64,000 nt of DNA from Gallionellaceae bacterium. GTDB taxonomy: Bacteria > Pseudomonadota > Gammaproteobacteria > Burkholderiales > Gallionellaceae. Made by a program: the position numbers and the translations under genes. Under the pieces are notes generated by a model that was not told the DNA's origin, ran no database searches, and saw nothing but the letters and a program-made list of their open reading frames with translations. Each line of letters starts with the position of its first letter. Position 1 is the first letter of the stretch. Of the stretch, positions 8,127 through 20,748 are shown piece after piece. The stretch covers positions 62,001 through 126,000 of the forward strand of contig DAIDMQ010000020.1 in the NCBI GenBank assembly GCA_027448945.1, given 5' to 3'.

Positions 8127-9917
8127 ATGCAGCTAATCCGTAACTTCTCCATCATTGCTCATATCGACCACGGTAAATCCACCCTGGCTGACCGTATCAT
8201 TCAATTATGTGGCGGCTTGTCCGACAGGGAAATGGAAGCTCAAGTACTCGACTCCATGGACCTGGAGCGTGAACGCGGGATCACCATCAAGGCACAGACC
8301 GCAGCGCTGTCATATAAAGCTAGAGACGGTCAAATCTATAACCTTAATATCATCGATACGCCCGGTCACGTAGACTTCTCTTATGAGGTTTCACGTTCAC
8401 TGTCCGCTTGTGAGGGTGCATTGCTGGTGGTGGATGCTTCTCAGGGCGTAGAGGCGCAGACGGTCGCCAACTGCTATACCGCACTGGATCTGGGTGTGGA
8501 AGTCGTACCGGTATTGAATAAGATTGATCTGCCCTCGGCTAACCCTGAAAATGCGATCGAAGAGATTGAAGAGGTCATCGGCATAGAGGCGCACGATGCC
8601 GTTTTGTGCTCGGCAAAATCTGGACTAGGCGTACAGGACGTGATCGAAGCATTGATCGTCAAAGTGCCGCCACCGGTGGGTGATGTGGATGCACCTTTAC
8701 AAGCGTTGATCATTGATTCTTGGTTTGATAACTACGTCGGAGTAGTGATGTTGGTTAGAGTCAAAAACGGCACGCTCAAGCCAAAAGAGAAGATATCTTT
8801 CATGGCTACGGGCGCGCAACATCTCACCGAGCATATCGGTGTGTTCACCCCAAAAGCTCAAGATCGACCTACCCTGAGTGCGGGGCAAGTAGGCTTTGTC
8901 ATCGCCGGCATCAAAGAATTGAAAGATGCACGCGTGGGTGACACCATTACCCATCTTGCGCGACCCGCAGCAGAGCCATTGCCAGGATTCAAGGAAGTCC
9001 AGCCGCAAGTGTTTGCCGGTCTGTTCCCAGTCGAGTCCAATCAGTATGAAGCGCTACGTGACTCACTGGAAAAGCTCAAGTTGAACGATGCGGCGCTGCG
9101 TTTTGAACCGGAGGTCTCGCAGGCACTGGGTTTTGGTTTCCGTTGTGGCTTCTTGGGTTTGCTGCATATGGAGATTGTGCAGGAGCGCCTGGAGCGAGAG
9201 TTCGATATGGACTTGATTACGACAGCGCCTACCGTGATCTATGAAGTACTGATGCGCGATGGCACCGTGGTGATGGTGGACAATCCTTCTAAGATGCCTG
9301 ATCCATCTAAGATAGATGAGATTAGAGAGCCCATCGTCACTGTGAATCTCTACATGCCCAATGAGTATGTGGGCGCGGTGATTACCCTGTGTACGCAGAA
9401 GCGGGGTAGCCAAATCAATATTAGTTACCACGGCAAGCAAGTCAATCTGGTCTATGAGATGCCTATGGCTGAGATCGTGATGGACTTCTTCGATAAGTTG
9501 AAATCCAATTCGCGCGGCTATGCATCTATGGACTACGAATTTAAGGAATATCGTGCCGCTGACGTGGTCAAGGTCGATATGCTCATCAACGGCGAAAAGG
9601 TGGATGCACTGGCGGTCATCGTGCATAGGGCTAATAGCCAATATCGCGGTCGTGAAGTGGCTGCCAAAATGCGTGAATTGATACCGCGTCAGATGTACGA
9701 CGTGGCGATACAAGCGACCATAGGCGCGAACATCATCGCGCGCGAAAACGTTAAAGCGATGCGCAAAAACGTATTGGCAAAATGTTACGGCGGCGATATC
9801 TCACGCAAGAAGAAGTTGTTGGAAAAGCAAAAGGCGGGTAAGAAGCGCATGAAGCAAGTGGGTAATGTGGAAATTCCGCAAGAGGCCTTTTTGGCGATTC
9901 TGCGTGTGGACGATTAA
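8127..9917 (+). CDS. lepA: elongation factor 4 (LepA), ribosome back-translocase GTPase
   Basis: A 596-residue translational GTPase of full family length. The G domain shows AHIDHGKST (G1), RGITIKAQ (G2), DTPGHVDF (G3) and NKIDLPSA (G4), then domain II, two EF-G-like domains (III and V) and the LepA-specific C-terminal domain ending with [18 protein letters not shown] and [22 protein letters not shown]4 rebinds ribosomes stalled by poor translocation and influences initiation and assembly. It is followed 9 nt later by lepB, the classical lepA-lepB pair. Confidence 0.98.
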   Translation: MQLIRNFSIIAHIDHGKSTLADRIIQLCGGLSDREMEAQVLDSMDLERERGITIKAQTAALSYKARDGQIYNLNIIDTPGHVDFSYEVSRSLSACEGALLVVDASQGVEAQTVANCYTALDLGVEVVPVLNKIDLPSANPENAIEEIEEVIGIEAHDAVLCSAKSGLGVQDVIEALIVKVPPPVGDVDAPLQALIIDSWFDNYVGVVMLVRVKNGTLKPKEKISFMATGAQHLTEHIGVFTPKAQDRPTLSAGQVGFVIAGIKELKDARVGDTITHLARPAAEPLPGFKEVQPQVFAGLFPVESNQYEALRDSLEKLKLNDAALRFEPEVSQALGFGFRCGFLGLLHMEIVQERLEREFDMDLITTAPTVIYEVLMRDGTVVMVDNPSKMPDPSKIDEIREPIVTVNLYMPNEYVGAVITLCTQKRGSQINISYHGKQVNLVYEMPMAEIVMDFFDKLKSNSRGYASMDYEFKEYRAADVVKVDMLINGEKVDALAVIVHRANSQYRGREVAAKMRELIPRQMYDVAIQATIGANIIARENVKAMRKNVLAKCYGGDISRKKKLLEKQKAGKKRMKQVGNVEIPQEAFLAILRVDD

Positions 9918-9926
9918 AGGAAGAAG

Positions 9927-10730
9927 ATGGATTTCGCGCTGATCATGTTTGTATTGCTGCTTGTAACGGGAGGCATCTGGTTGCTGGATAAATTTCTGCT
10001 GGCAGCTAAACGCAGCAAGGGGTCGCCAGAGCCTGTTTGGGTGGAATACGCCAAGAGTTTTTTCCCCGTCATACTGCTGGTGTTCTGTATACGCTCCTTC
10101 TTGTTTGAACCTTTCAAGATACCATCCGGTTCCATGATTCCGACCTTGCAGGTAGGTGATTTCATTCTGGTGAACAAATTCACATATGGTGTACGCCTGC
10201 CCATCATCAATCAGAAGATCATTCCTTTGGGCAATCCCCAGCGCGGCGATGTTATGGTGTTTCATTATCCCGAGAACCCTTCAGTCGACTACATCAAACG
10301 TGTGGTTGGATTGCCGGGAGATACCATAGAATATAAAGACAAGCGTTTAACCATCAACGGTGCCGAGATCAAGCAGACTGCCGATGGTGACTATAACTAT
10401 GTGGAAAGTGGTCTGAATTTTGTGCATACCGAAAGGCGCATCGAAGCGTTGGGCGAGCACCAACATTCTTTGTTGGTGAATCCGGAGATGCCCAATGTGC
10501 ATTTGGGGTCGGTAGCAGATTTCAAAGGGTTTGAGAATTGCCAATATGATGAGAACAAGGTGGTCTGCAAAGTCCCGACTGGAAGTTATTTCATGATGGG
10601 TGATAATCGCGACAACAGCCGTGATAGCCGTTATTGGGGATTTGTTCCTGATTATCAGATCGTAGGTAAAGCATTCTTCATTTGGATGAACTTCTCTGAT
10701 TTGAAACGTATAGGTTTGTCGATAAACTAA
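9927..10730 (+). CDS. lepB: signal peptidase I
   Basis: A 267-residue membrane peptidase that removes signal peptides from exported proteins at the outer face of the inner membrane. Two membrane segments lie at about residues 2-20 and 47-62. The catalytic serine is in IPSGSMIPTL (near residue 71) and the general-base lysine in DYIKRVVGLPGD (near 123). The C-terminal box GDNRDNSRDSRYWGFVP is present. It sits between lepA and a DUF4845 gene, in the common betaproteobacterial order that leads into rnc-era-recO. Confidence 0.97.
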   Translation: MDFALIMFVLLLVTGGIWLLDKFLLAAKRSKGSPEPVWVEYAKSFFPVILLVFCIRSFLFEPFKIPSGSMIPTLQVGDFILVNKFTYGVRLPIINQKIIPLGNPQRGDVMVFHYPENPSVDYIKRVVGLPGDTIEYKDKRLTINGAEIKQTADGDYNYVESGLNFVHTERRIEALGEHQHSLLVNPEMPNVHLGSVADFKGFENCQYDENKVVCKVPTGSYFMMGDNRDNSRDSRYWGFVPDYQIVGKAFFIWMNFSDLKRIGLSIN

Positions 10731-10745
10731 GTGGGGGCAATAACT

Positions 10746-11123
10746 ATGAGTGGAAATTTGCACAGCAAACAGGCGGGTATCACCTTCAGCGGGTTTATCG
10801 TAGGGCTCTTTGTATTGGTTATATTGGTGCTTTTTGGCTTCAAGCTGATTCCGGCCTATATGGAAAATGCAAAGATTCAGAATATATTTGAGACCATTTC
10901 GCATGATCCGCAGATGCAAAAAGCCAGCCCGTATGAGATCACTTTGTCATATGACAGACGCGCATCGGTAGACGGTATTACAGGTATCCAGTCCAAAGAC
11001 ATTGAACTTGATGTGGGCCAAGATGGGCGCCCCATCCTGTCTGCAAGCTATTCCGTTAAGGTCAAGTTGGGCGGTAATGTCAGCCTTGTCATGGATTTTA
11101 ATCCCACAAGTGCCGGTAAATAA
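10746..11123 (+). CDS. DUF4845 single-pass membrane protein
   Basis: A 125-residue protein with one N-terminal membrane segment (about residues 12-33, [23 protein letters not shown]) in a pilin-like layout, followed by a small soluble domain ([17 protein letters not shown], then a beta-rich tail). This is the DUF4845 family, which is almost always found between lepB and rnc in betaproteobacteria. Its function is unknown. I chose ATG 10746, preceded by GGGGG, over the GTG directly abutting the lepB stop. Confidence 0.82.
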   Translation: MSGNLHSKQAGITFSGFIVGLFVLVILVLFGFKLIPAYMENAKIQNIFETISHDPQMQKASPYEITLSYDRRASVDGITGIQSKDIELDVGQDGRPILSASYSVKVKLGGNVSLVMDFNPTSAGK

Positions 11124-11136
11124 TTCGACTCTGCGT

Positions 11137-11817
11137 ATGCCTCAGGCCCAGCAATCGGCGTTGAGCCGCTTGCTGGGTTATGACTTTCAGCAGCCGCAGT
11201 TATTGCAAAAAGCACTCACGCATCGTAGTTATGCGCCTGAACACAACGAGCGTTTGGAGTTCCTCGGTGACAGCGTACTGGGCTGTGTTATCGCCCATCA
11301 CTTGAGCAACACCTTTCCAGAGTTGACTGAGGGTGAGCTGTCGCGACTGCGCTCTAATCTGGTTAAGGAAGAGACGTTGGCGAACTTCGCGCAACAACTC
11401 GATCTGGGTAGTTACCTCAAGTTGGGGGAGGGGGAGCGCAAGAGCGCGGGATTCCGCCGACCGTCTACCTTGGCCGATACGCTGGAAGCCATATTCGGTG
11501 CGGTCTTTCTTGATGCGGGGTATGAAGCTGCTGAGCGGGTTGTGTTGCAACTTTACGTGCCTTATCTGGCTCAAGTGGATATAAAAACACTGGGCAAGGA
11601 TGCCAAGACTTTGTTGCAGGAATACCTGCAGAGCAAGTACATTGCTTTGCCCACCTACACGGTACTGGGTACCAAAGGTTTGGCGCATGAACAAGTGTTC
11701 AAAGTTGAATGTGCGGTGCCTGAGCTCAAGATCACTACGCATGGGGAAGGCGCGACACGCCGTCTCGCCGAACAACAAGCGGCACGAGCCGCATATCAAT
11801 CGATAGGAAATAAATGA
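11137..11817 (+). CDS. rnc: ribonuclease III
   Basis: A 226-residue double-strand-specific endoribonuclease that processes rRNA precursors and some mRNAs. The catalytic domain carries the signature [12 protein letters not shown] (near residue 34), with the acidic residues for magnesium and a further [12 protein letters not shown] motif. The C-terminal dsRNA-binding domain (about 150-225) includes [11 protein letters not shown] and the [12 protein letters not shown] helix. The frame is open farther upstream, but ATG 11137 gives the normal N-terminus ([16 protein letters not shown]) without reading through the DUF4845 gene. It overlaps era by ATGA, as in many proteobacteria. Confidence 0.96.
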   Translation: MPQAQQSALSRLLGYDFQQPQLLQKALTHRSYAPEHNERLEFLGDSVLGCVIAHHLSNTFPELTEGELSRLRSNLVKEETLANFAQQLDLGSYLKLGEGERKSAGFRRPSTLADTLEAIFGAVFLDAGYEAAERVVLQLYVPYLAQVDIKTLGKDAKTLLQEYLQSKYIALPTYTVLGTKGLAHEQVFKVECAVPELKITTHGEGATRRLAEQQAARAAYQSIGNK

Positions 11818-12722
11818 ATACCGAGAATGTAGTCCCAGAGAAATCATTTCGCAGTGGTTTCGTCGCTATCGTGGGGCGTCCAAATGTGGGAAAGTCGACG
11901 CTGCTCAACCACCTAATCGGGCAAAAGATCAGCATCACTTCTCGTAAGGCACAGACTACTCGTCATCGTATACACGGCATTTTTACAGATGAGCATTCAC
12001 AGTTCGTATTCGTGGATACACCGGGCTTCCAGACCAAACATCTGAACGCGCTTAATCGTGGCATGAATCGAGTTGTCACCAGCAGTCTGCGTGATGTTCA
12101 AGTCGTTTTGTATGTGCTGGAAGCGTTGCGTTACGACGAGCGTGACCAAGAAGTGCTGAAGCTGCTACCAGACAATATCCCAGTGTTGCTGATCATTAAT
12201 AAGATCGACGAAGTGGAAGATAAGGGCAAGCTTTTCGCTTTCGCTGAGCGTGTTTCCGCGGATTTTAAGTTCGCCGAGATCGTGCCTGTCAGTGCCAAGA
12301 AGAGCATACGACTTGAGGAGTTGAAGCAGGCCTTGCGTCGCTTCCTACCCGAGAGCGAGATGATCTATGACGCGGATGACATCACCGATAGAACCGAGAA
12401 GTTTCTTGCCGCCGAGATGTTGCGTGAAAAGGTATTCCGTTTCACAGGAGACGAGTTACCGTATTCAGTCAGTGTAATCATTGAACAATTTAAGATGGAA
12501 GGTAAATTGCGCCGCATCAGCGCGGCCATCTTGGTCGAAAAGGATGTACATAAAGCGATGCTCATTGGCAGCAAGGGCGAGAAGCTTAAAGAGATTGCTA
12601 CCCAAGCGCGCTTGGATATGGAGAAATTGTTCGACGGCAAGGTGTTTCTGGAAGTGTTCGTCAAAGTCCGCAGCGGTTGGGCCGACGATGCTCGTGTACT
12701 GCGTGCGCTGGGTTACGAATGA
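11814..12722 (+). CDS. era: GTPase Era, 30S ribosome assembly factor
   Basis: A 302-residue GTPase that binds 16S rRNA near its 3' end during small-subunit maturation. The G domain has [12 protein letters not shown], the switch segment with [13 protein letters not shown] and NKIDEVEDK. The C-terminal KH RNA-binding domain includes [20 protein letters not shown]. Length and motifs are complete. It overlaps rnc upstream and recO downstream by 4 nt each, making rnc-era-recO a tightly coupled unit. Confidence 0.98.
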   Translation: MNTENVVPEKSFRSGFVAIVGRPNVGKSTLLNHLIGQKISITSRKAQTTRHRIHGIFTDEHSQFVFVDTPGFQTKHLNALNRGMNRVVTSSLRDVQVVLYVLEALRYDERDQEVLKLLPDNIPVLLIINKIDEVEDKGKLFAFAERVSADFKFAEIVPVSAKKSIRLEELKQALRRFLPESEMIYDADDITDRTEKFLAAEMLREKVFRFTGDELPYSVSVIIEQFKMEGKLRRISAAILVEKDVHKAMLIGSKGEKLKEIATQARLDMEKLFDGKVFLEVFVKVRSGWADDARVLRALGYE

Positions 12723-13450
12723 CCTCTGCACCAAGGCATGACAGACAGCAGGACGAGATTGCCTTCGTGCTGCACAGTTATCCTTTTCGCGAAACCAGTT
12801 TGATCATAGATGTATTTAGTCGTAGTCATGGTCGTTTGCCCATCGTGGCGCGGGGTGCGCGCAGACCAAAATCGAATCTTCGTGGCCTGCTGATGAACTT
12901 TCAGCCATTGTTGTTGAGTTGGTTCGGTAAGGGCGAAGTGCGCACCTTGCACAACGCCCAATGGCAGGGTGGTCAACCATATTTGCAAGGTACGGCGCTG
13001 ATGTGCGGTTTTTATCTGAACGAGTTGATGATTAACTTGCTTGCCAGGGACGATGCGCACGAGCAGTTGTTTGACTACTACCGCGCCACACTATATCGCT
13101 TGGCGCATGAACAAGACCATGCTGCCACATTGCGTTGTTTCGAGAAGCATCTGCTTCAGGAACTGGGTTACGCACTGGTACTCGAACGTGAAGCGGGTAG
13201 TGAAGTGGCTATTGATGCGCAGCGCAGATACCGTTACGCCTTGGACTATGGTCCAGTGCCGGATGATGGCAATGTGCGTAGCGGATTGCCGGTGACAGGT
13301 AAGACGCTGCTGGACATGGCGGCCGATGATTACGCTGATCCGGTGACCGCTCAACAAAGTAAACAACTGATGCGTGTGTTGCTCAACCATCATCTGGGGG
13401 GCAAAGCATTGCACACGCGAGAACTGATCAAGGAGTTGCAAAAAATATGA
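12719..13450 (+). CDS. recO: DNA repair protein RecO
   Basis: A 243-residue recombination mediator of the RecFOR pathway, which loads RecA on gapped DNA coated with SSB. The N-terminal OB fold is visible ([38 protein letters not shown]), followed by the helical domain ([20 protein letters not shown]). I placed the start at ATG 12719, which overlaps the era stop as ATGA; the frame is open a little farther upstream inside era. It overlaps pdxJ by 4 nt. The C-terminal zinc cysteines of some RecO proteins are not seen, which is common in this class. Confidence 0.93.
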   Translation: MTSAPRHDRQQDEIAFVLHSYPFRETSLIIDVFSRSHGRLPIVARGARRPKSNLRGLLMNFQPLLLSWFGKGEVRTLHNAQWQGGQPYLQGTALMCGFYLNELMINLLARDDAHEQLFDYYRATLYRLAHEQDHAATLRCFEKHLLQELGYALVLEREAGSEVAIDAQRRYRYALDYGPVPDDGNVRSGLPVTGKTLLDMAADDYADPVTAQQSKQLMRVLLNHHLGGKALHTRELIKELQKI

Positions 13451-14169
13451 TTAAGCTGGGACTGAACATCGATCACGTTGCAACCTTGCGACAAGTGCGC
13501 GGCTCGCGTTACCCCAATGTCATACGCGCGGCACTGTTGGCCGAGTCCGCAGGCGCGGATGCCATCACCTTGCATCTGCGTGAGGACCGTCGCCACATAC
13601 AAGACCATGATGTGATTGCGCTACGTGACATGTTGCAAGTCCGCATGAACTTGGAGAGCGCGGTCACCGAAGAGATGATCGCCATCGCGCTGCGTACCAA
13701 GCCACACGATCTGTGTCTGGTACCCGAGCGTCGTGAGGAATTGACCACCGAGGGGGGGCTGGATGTGGTGCGATATTTCGACACCATCAAGTCGGCTTGT
13801 GAGCGTTGCGCCGATGCAGGCATACGTGTCTCATTGTTTATCGATCCTGATCACAAGCAGATAGACGCTGCACGGCGTGCTGGTGCCCCCGTTATTGAAC
13901 TGCATACAGGCAAATATGCGGAGACCGAAAATGTGCCCGAGCATCTGCACGAACTGGAGCGTCTGCGTAGTGCGACACAATATGCACATGCCCAAGGTTT
14001 GCAAGTGAACGCAGGCCACGGTTTGCACTATCACAACGTGCAAGACATCGTTGCCATCCCAAACCTGGTCGAACTGAACATCGGCCATGCCATTATCTCG
14101 GAGTCTTTGTTTATAGGCTTGGAAGTAGCAGTGAAGAAGATGAAAGACCTGTTGGCTGTTGCTAGATGA
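13447..14169 (+). CDS. pdxJ: pyridoxine 5'-phosphate synthase
   Basis: A 240-residue TIM-barrel enzyme that condenses 3-amino-2-oxopropyl phosphate with deoxyxylulose 5-phosphate to make pyridoxine 5'-phosphate, the last ring-closing step of DXP-dependent vitamin B6 synthesis. Hallmarks are [16 protein letters not shown] at the N-terminus, [37 protein letters not shown] and [11 protein letters not shown] near residue 192. It lies between recO and acpS with 4-nt overlaps on each side, the conserved recO-pdxJ-acpS order. Confidence 0.97.
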   Translation: MIKLGLNIDHVATLRQVRGSRYPNVIRAALLAESAGADAITLHLREDRRHIQDHDVIALRDMLQVRMNLESAVTEEMIAIALRTKPHDLCLVPERREELTTEGGLDVVRYFDTIKSACERCADAGIRVSLFIDPDHKQIDAARRAGAPVIELHTGKYAETENVPEHLHELERLRSATQYAHAQGLQVNAGHGLHYHNVQDIVAIPNLVELNIGHAIISESLFIGLEVAVKKMKDLLAVAR

Positions 14170-14546
14170 TTTTTGGCATAGGAAGCGACATCGTCGAGTA
14201 TGCACGCATAGAGCGTGTGTACGAGAAGCATGGTGCCCGTTTTGCTCACAAGCTATTGGGTGAGGCAGAATTCCGAGAGTGGGCAGCACATTCACAACCG
14301 GTGCGCTTTTTAGCCAAACGCTTCGCCGCCAAAGAGGCTTTTTCCAAGGCCGTAGGTAGTGGTCTGCGGCATCCGGTCTCCCTGCATCGCATCAGTATCA
14401 GCCATGATGGCTTGGGTAAGCCGGTGTTGTGCTTTGATGAGACGCTCCGTACTTATCTGGCGCAAATAGGTGTTACTGGACATCATCTTTCTATCAGTGA
14501 CGAGCGCACGATGATTGTTGCATTCGTGGTTTTGGAAACTAATTAA
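14166..14546 (+). CDS. acpS: holo-[acyl-carrier-protein] synthase
   Basis: A 126-residue enzyme that transfers phosphopantetheine from CoA to the conserved serine of acyl carrier protein. Both magnesium-binding motifs are visible: [12 protein letters not shown] at residues 4-15 and [16 protein letters not shown] near residue 58. The length is standard for the AcpS type, which forms trimers. It overlaps pdxJ by 4 nt, and nagZ follows 9 nt later. Confidence 0.96.
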   Translation: MIFGIGSDIVEYARIERVYEKHGARFAHKLLGEAEFREWAAHSQPVRFLAKRFAAKEAFSKAVGSGLRHPVSLHRISISHDGLGKPVLCFDETLRTYLAQIGVTGHHLSISDERTMIVAFVVLETN

Positions 14547-14555
14547 GGAATAGGT

Positions 14556-15605
14556 ATGGGTTTTGGACCTGTGATGTTAGATGTACTGGGGACAACATTA
14601 ACCGCCGAAGATGAGGCGCGTCTAAAGCATCCCCTGGTGGGTGGCGTGATCTTGTTCAAGCGTAACTACAAGTCACCCGCGCAACTCGCGCAACTTACCG
14701 CGGCCATCCATGCGGTACGCACGCCGCCATTGCTCATAGCTGTCGATCATGAGGGTGGCAGGGTGCAACGTTTTCGTGACGGCTTCACCAAGATTCCTGC
14801 GATGCGTGAACTGGGCAAGATATGGGATGTGCAGCCTCATAAAGCACGTCACTTAGCTCAACAAGCAGGTTATGTATTGGCTGCAGAATTACGCGGTTGC
14901 GGAGTGGATTTCAGTTTCACTCCTGTTCTGGACATGGATTACGGCCAAAGTACCGTAATCGGCGACAGAGCTTTTCATAGCGAGCCACAAGCGATTGCCG
15001 AACTTGCCCATAGCCTGTTGCAAGGGTTGCGGCAGGGTGGCATGCATACCGTGGGCAAACATTTCCCCGGTCATGGCTATGTGGTCGCTGATTCACATTT
15101 GGACATACCGGTGGATGACCGCGAATTCGTTGATATCGAATTGGCCGATTTGATTCCTTTCAAACAGATGATTTCGTATGGGCTGACCGCCGTGATGCCT
15201 GCACATGTCATTTATCCCAAGGTGGATGCACGTCCTGCGGGATTCTCGCCGGTGTGGCTGAAACAGATATTGAGGGAGCAACTTGGTTTCGAGGGGGTGA
15301 TTTTTAGCGATGACCTGAGTATGGAAGGGGCGACTGTGGCGGGCGGCATCGTGCAAAGAGCCGAAGCTGCACTGCAAGCTGGATGTGACATGGTGTTGGT
15401 ATGTAATAAACCGGAGTCTGCGGATGAGTTGTTGAACGGACTGCAATGGGAAATGCCAATAACCAGCCGGGCACGCCTTACACACATGCGGGGTACGGCA
15501 CATGCGATAGGCTTGTCACAACTCCACGAGCATCCTGTGTTCCTCAAAGCTTTGGAGGAAGTGGCCAGTATAGGCATGAGTAATACAGAACTTCCTCTGG
15601 CATAG
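14556..15605 (+). CDS. nagZ: beta-N-acetylhexosaminidase NagZ (GH3)
   Basis: A 349-residue cytoplasmic glycoside hydrolase family 3 enzyme that removes N-acetylglucosamine from anhydromuropeptides in peptidoglycan recycling. It shows [11 protein letters not shown] near residue 66, the KHFPGHG loop near 168-174 that carries the acid/base histidine, and the nucleophile aspartate in [11 protein letters not shown] near residue 250. It is the last gene of the lepA-to-nagZ run. The product often yields signals for AmpC induction, but no ampC or ampR is seen here. Confidence 0.95.
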   Translation: MGFGPVMLDVLGTTLTAEDEARLKHPLVGGVILFKRNYKSPAQLAQLTAAIHAVRTPPLLIAVDHEGGRVQRFRDGFTKIPAMRELGKIWDVQPHKARHLAQQAGYVLAAELRGCGVDFSFTPVLDMDYGQSTVIGDRAFHSEPQAIAELAHSLLQGLRQGGMHTVGKHFPGHGYVVADSHLDIPVDDREFVDIELADLIPFKQMISYGLTAVMPAHVIYPKVDARPAGFSPVWLKQILREQLGFEGVIFSDDLSMEGATVAGGIVQRAEAALQAGCDMVLVCNKPESADELLNGLQWEMPITSRARLTHMRGTAHAIGLSQLHEHPVFLKALEEVASIGMSNTELPLA

Positions 15606-15636
15606 TTTGAGCTACGGAAATATTCAGAGCTAGTCT

Positions 15637-15665
15637 TTGCCATTTGAGCTATCGCTTGCGATAAT
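15637..15665 (+). promoter_or_regulatory. candidate sigma-70 promoter for zipA-ligA
   Basis: TTGCCA at 15637-15642 and GATAAT at 15660-15665 are separated by 17 bp, a good match in both boxes and spacing. It lies about 40 bp before the zipA-like ATG in the only gap between nagZ and that gene. Confidence 0.5.
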
Positions 15666-15703
15666 CGCAGCTTCAATCTCGCAGTACATACGGGTGTTCG
15701 GAT

Positions 15704-18798
<3,095 letters not shown>

Positions 18799-18815
18799 TA
18801 AAAACACTGTATTAT

Positions 18816-18844
18816 TTGACGCGATAAGTTACACGTCGTATATG
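18816..18844 (+). promoter_or_regulatory. sigma-70 promoter of the bcs operon
   Basis: TTGACG at 18816-18821 and TATATG at 18839-18844 are spaced by exactly 17 bp. The expected transcription start near 18851 places the hairpin at 18854-18880 at the very 5' end of the message. The promoter sits in the only gap between ligA and bcsD. Confidence 0.6.
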
Positions 18845-18853
18845 TTTGTTATA

Positions 18854-18880
18854 ACTCCCCCATCATTATTCAGGGGGAGT
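18854..18880 (+). terminator. 8-bp hairpin between ligA and bcsD (terminator or 5'-leader stem)
   Basis: ACTCCCCC (18854-18861) pairs perfectly with GGGGGAGT (18873-18880) around an 11-nt loop, followed by GTTATTGTTT. The T tract is interrupted, so termination of ligA transcripts may be partial. Because it lies just after the bcs promoter and 20 nt before bcsD, it could instead stabilise or attenuate the cellulose message. Confidence 0.55.
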
Positions 18881-18900
18881 GTTATTGTTTAGGATAGAAA

Positions 18901-19365
18901 ATGTCACAAGACAACTTCGAGCAGTACTTTCGATCACAGCAAATCAGCATGCAATGGATGCCGGTTTTACGCTCGTTGGCATTGGAGTTAGAGCGTCATG
19001 CCAGCGTGGAAGATTTACGCAGTCTGTTTTTCAATACAGGTAAAAATCTGGCGGAAGAGCTGTCCTCGCACTGCGAGGATGTTGCGACCCTTACCCAGTT
19101 ACAGGAAGTCATCAACGATTTTTGGATGCAAATGAATTGGGGCTGGGTGGAATTCAGTGAAGCGAATTCGGCAGTCGAAATCAGTCATCATGCGGCGCCC
19201 TTGGCTGAAGCTTTCGGCGAGGCCTCTTTGGTTTGGAGTGTGGGATTGTTGGAAGGTTTTTACGAATCTATTTTCAAAATACTGGGCGCATCCGACGAGA
19301 TGCATGTGACAGCAAACTTAGATGAGTCTACCGCGATGAGTGTGCGGCTCGATTTGGGGCGCTGA
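18901..19365 (+). CDS. bcsD: cellulose synthase accessory subunit BcsD
   Basis: A 154-residue cytoplasmic protein of the BcsD (CesD) family. In Komagataeibacter it forms an octameric ring that helps arrange glucan chains behind the synthase; in betaproteobacteria it marks type I bcs operons. Supporting segments are LRSLALELERHA, LFFNTGKNLAEEL, INDFWMQMNWGWVEF, ISHHAAPLAEAFG and VGLLEGFYESIFKILGA. An AGGATAG ribosome site precedes the ATG. It is the first gene of the operon, ahead of bcsR/P, bcsQ, bcsA and bcsB, which strongly supports the assignment. Confidence 0.85.
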   Translation: MSQDNFEQYFRSQQISMQWMPVLRSLALELERHASVEDLRSLFFNTGKNLAEELSSHCEDVATLTQLQEVINDFWMQMNWGWVEFSEANSAVEISHHAAPLAEAFGEASLVWSVGLLEGFYESIFKILGASDEMHVTANLDESTAMSVRLDLGR

Positions 19366-19395
19366 GCGTACTTACACGGCAAGCGGAAGATTAAA

Positions 19396-19987
19396 ATGAA
19401 AGATAACAATAACCGACATCAAAAAATTATTCCAGTCATTCGGGGCGGATGCTAATAGTTTTCGCGAACTCGCTCGAACTGCAGATGCCAAGGAGGCGGA
19501 ATCACGTTGGCCCTTGTTAACCTCTGTGCAACCAGAAAAGCGTGATCTGCCACCGCTGCTGTCCAAGGCCGAGAAAACGCAATCTTGGACAGCGCCTGTG
19601 CAACATGCGCAGCGCTCGGTCAAAACCGAAGGAGTTCACCACGGTCTGGGTGAGCAACTCTCGGGTAGTCTGAAGAAACAAGTCCAGTCTAAACAGGCTG
19701 AGCTGGTTAAGAAATTGGATGAGGCGCCTAAATCTGCTGTGCGAACTTGTGTACTTTCCACGCGTAGCCTGTCTCAGTCCAAGAAGGTGGCGCCCGCCCC
19801 AGAGAAGCGATTATTTTCCTCCTCTGTGAACAGCGTTCATGATCAGCAAAACCAGTCCGGAAATAAAGTATTGCCCGAGGATGCATTGTCCAATGTATTC
19901 CAGCGTATCTCCTCACCCATTGATGACAAGCCCAAGCCAAAAACTGTTACACGTAAGGGAATTTTTGGCAGATTAGGGCGACCATGA
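19396..19987 (+). pseudogene. bcsR/bcsP-like cellulose regulator with frameshifted start
   Basis: The reading frame that ends at TGA 19985-19987 begins with DIKKLFQSFGADANSFREL and, further on, ESRWPLL. This matches the conserved DI...L...F and RWPLL of the BcsR/BcsP family, which works with BcsQ in cellulose synthesis. Upstream of DI the frame has no ATG, GTG or TTG before an in-frame TGA at 19397-19399. The only well-placed start is ATG 19396, 6 nt after GGAAG, and it lies one base out of frame, giving a 19-codon peptide that stops at TAA. Removing one A from the AATAACC run near 19409-19413 would join that ATG to DIKKLF. The rest (about 155 residues) is a low-complexity, charged linker. 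Either a real frameshift mutation or a base-call error explains this. It overlaps bcsQ by ATGA. Confidence 0.7.
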
Positions 19988-20748
19988 TTGTTATCGCTGT
20001 AATCTCTATGAAGGGCGGTGTCGGAAAAACTTCGGCCACTGCTAACATTGCTGCGTCTTTAGCCAAACTATTGGGTAATGGTGCTGTTGGCGTTATCGAT
20101 CTGGATCCGCAGAACTCGCTACATCTACATTTTGGGCAAAGTTTCCAGGTCGGCGGTGGGCTTGCTGCGGCATCTGTTATGGATACAGACTGGGCGGATG
20201 AAATCTATTGCAGCGAGTACGGTGTGGATTGTGTGCCCTATGGTGATGTGACTGAGCAAGAGCGTGAGGCTTTCGAGGAGTTGTTGGAGACTCAGCCTGA
20301 GTTCATAGGCAAGCAATTGTATGCGTCAGGATTTGCACAAAAACGTGTCGTGCTGATCGATACACCACCCGGGCCATCAGTCTATCTGCGCCAAGCCAGT
20401 CAATGTGCTGATGTTGCGTTGGTGGTGTTACTCGCCGACGGTGGATCATATGCAACGATTCCTGCGATGGAAACTTGGCTGGAAGAAATGCATATCAAGC
20501 GTCCTGAGCTGAAGAGTATGTACGTATTCAATCAGGTCGATGGCATGAATGCCCTCGGACAAGACGTGATTGAAGTTGTGCGCCTGCATCTGACTAGCAG
20601 GGTGGTGCGTAGTGTGATCCATGTGGATGAATCCGTCGCGGAGGCATTGGCCTTCCAAAAACCTGTTGCCGCCTATGCGCCGCACAGCCAAGCGAGTCAC
20701 GATATCGATCATGTCGCCAAGCAATTGATGCAGTACGTGGTGCAATGA
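19984..20748 (+). CDS. bcsQ: MinD-like ATPase BcsQ (YhjQ)
   Basis: A 254-residue ParA/MinD-type ATPase needed for cellulose synthesis, probably by polar placement or assembly of the synthase. The deviant Walker A box is ISMKGGVGKTSATAN (residues 7-21). Further motifs are GVIDLDPQNSLHLHFG (switch I) and VLIDTPPGPSVY (switch II). It lies between bcsR/P and bcsA with 4-nt overlaps, which separates it from chromosome-partitioning ParA or MinD genes. Apart from the frameshifted bcsR/P start upstream, nothing in its own sequence looks damaged. Confidence 0.9.
   Translation: MIVIAVISMKGGVGKTSATANIAASLAKLLGNGAVGVIDLDPQNSLHLHFGQSFQVGGGLAAASVMDTDWADEIYCSEYGVDCVPYGDVTEQEREAFEELLETQPEFIGKQLYASGFAQKRVVLIDTPPGPSVYLRQASQCADVALVVLLADGGSYATIPAMETWLEEMHIKRPELKSMYVFNQVDGMNALGQDVIEVVRLHLTSRVVRSVIHVDESVAEALAFQKPVAAYAPHSQASHDIDHVAKQLMQYVVQ

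Noticed and set aside
18799-18900. c-di-GMP riboswitch in the bcs leader
   Set aside because: The leader after the predicted start is only about 50 nt and lacks the GEMM core.
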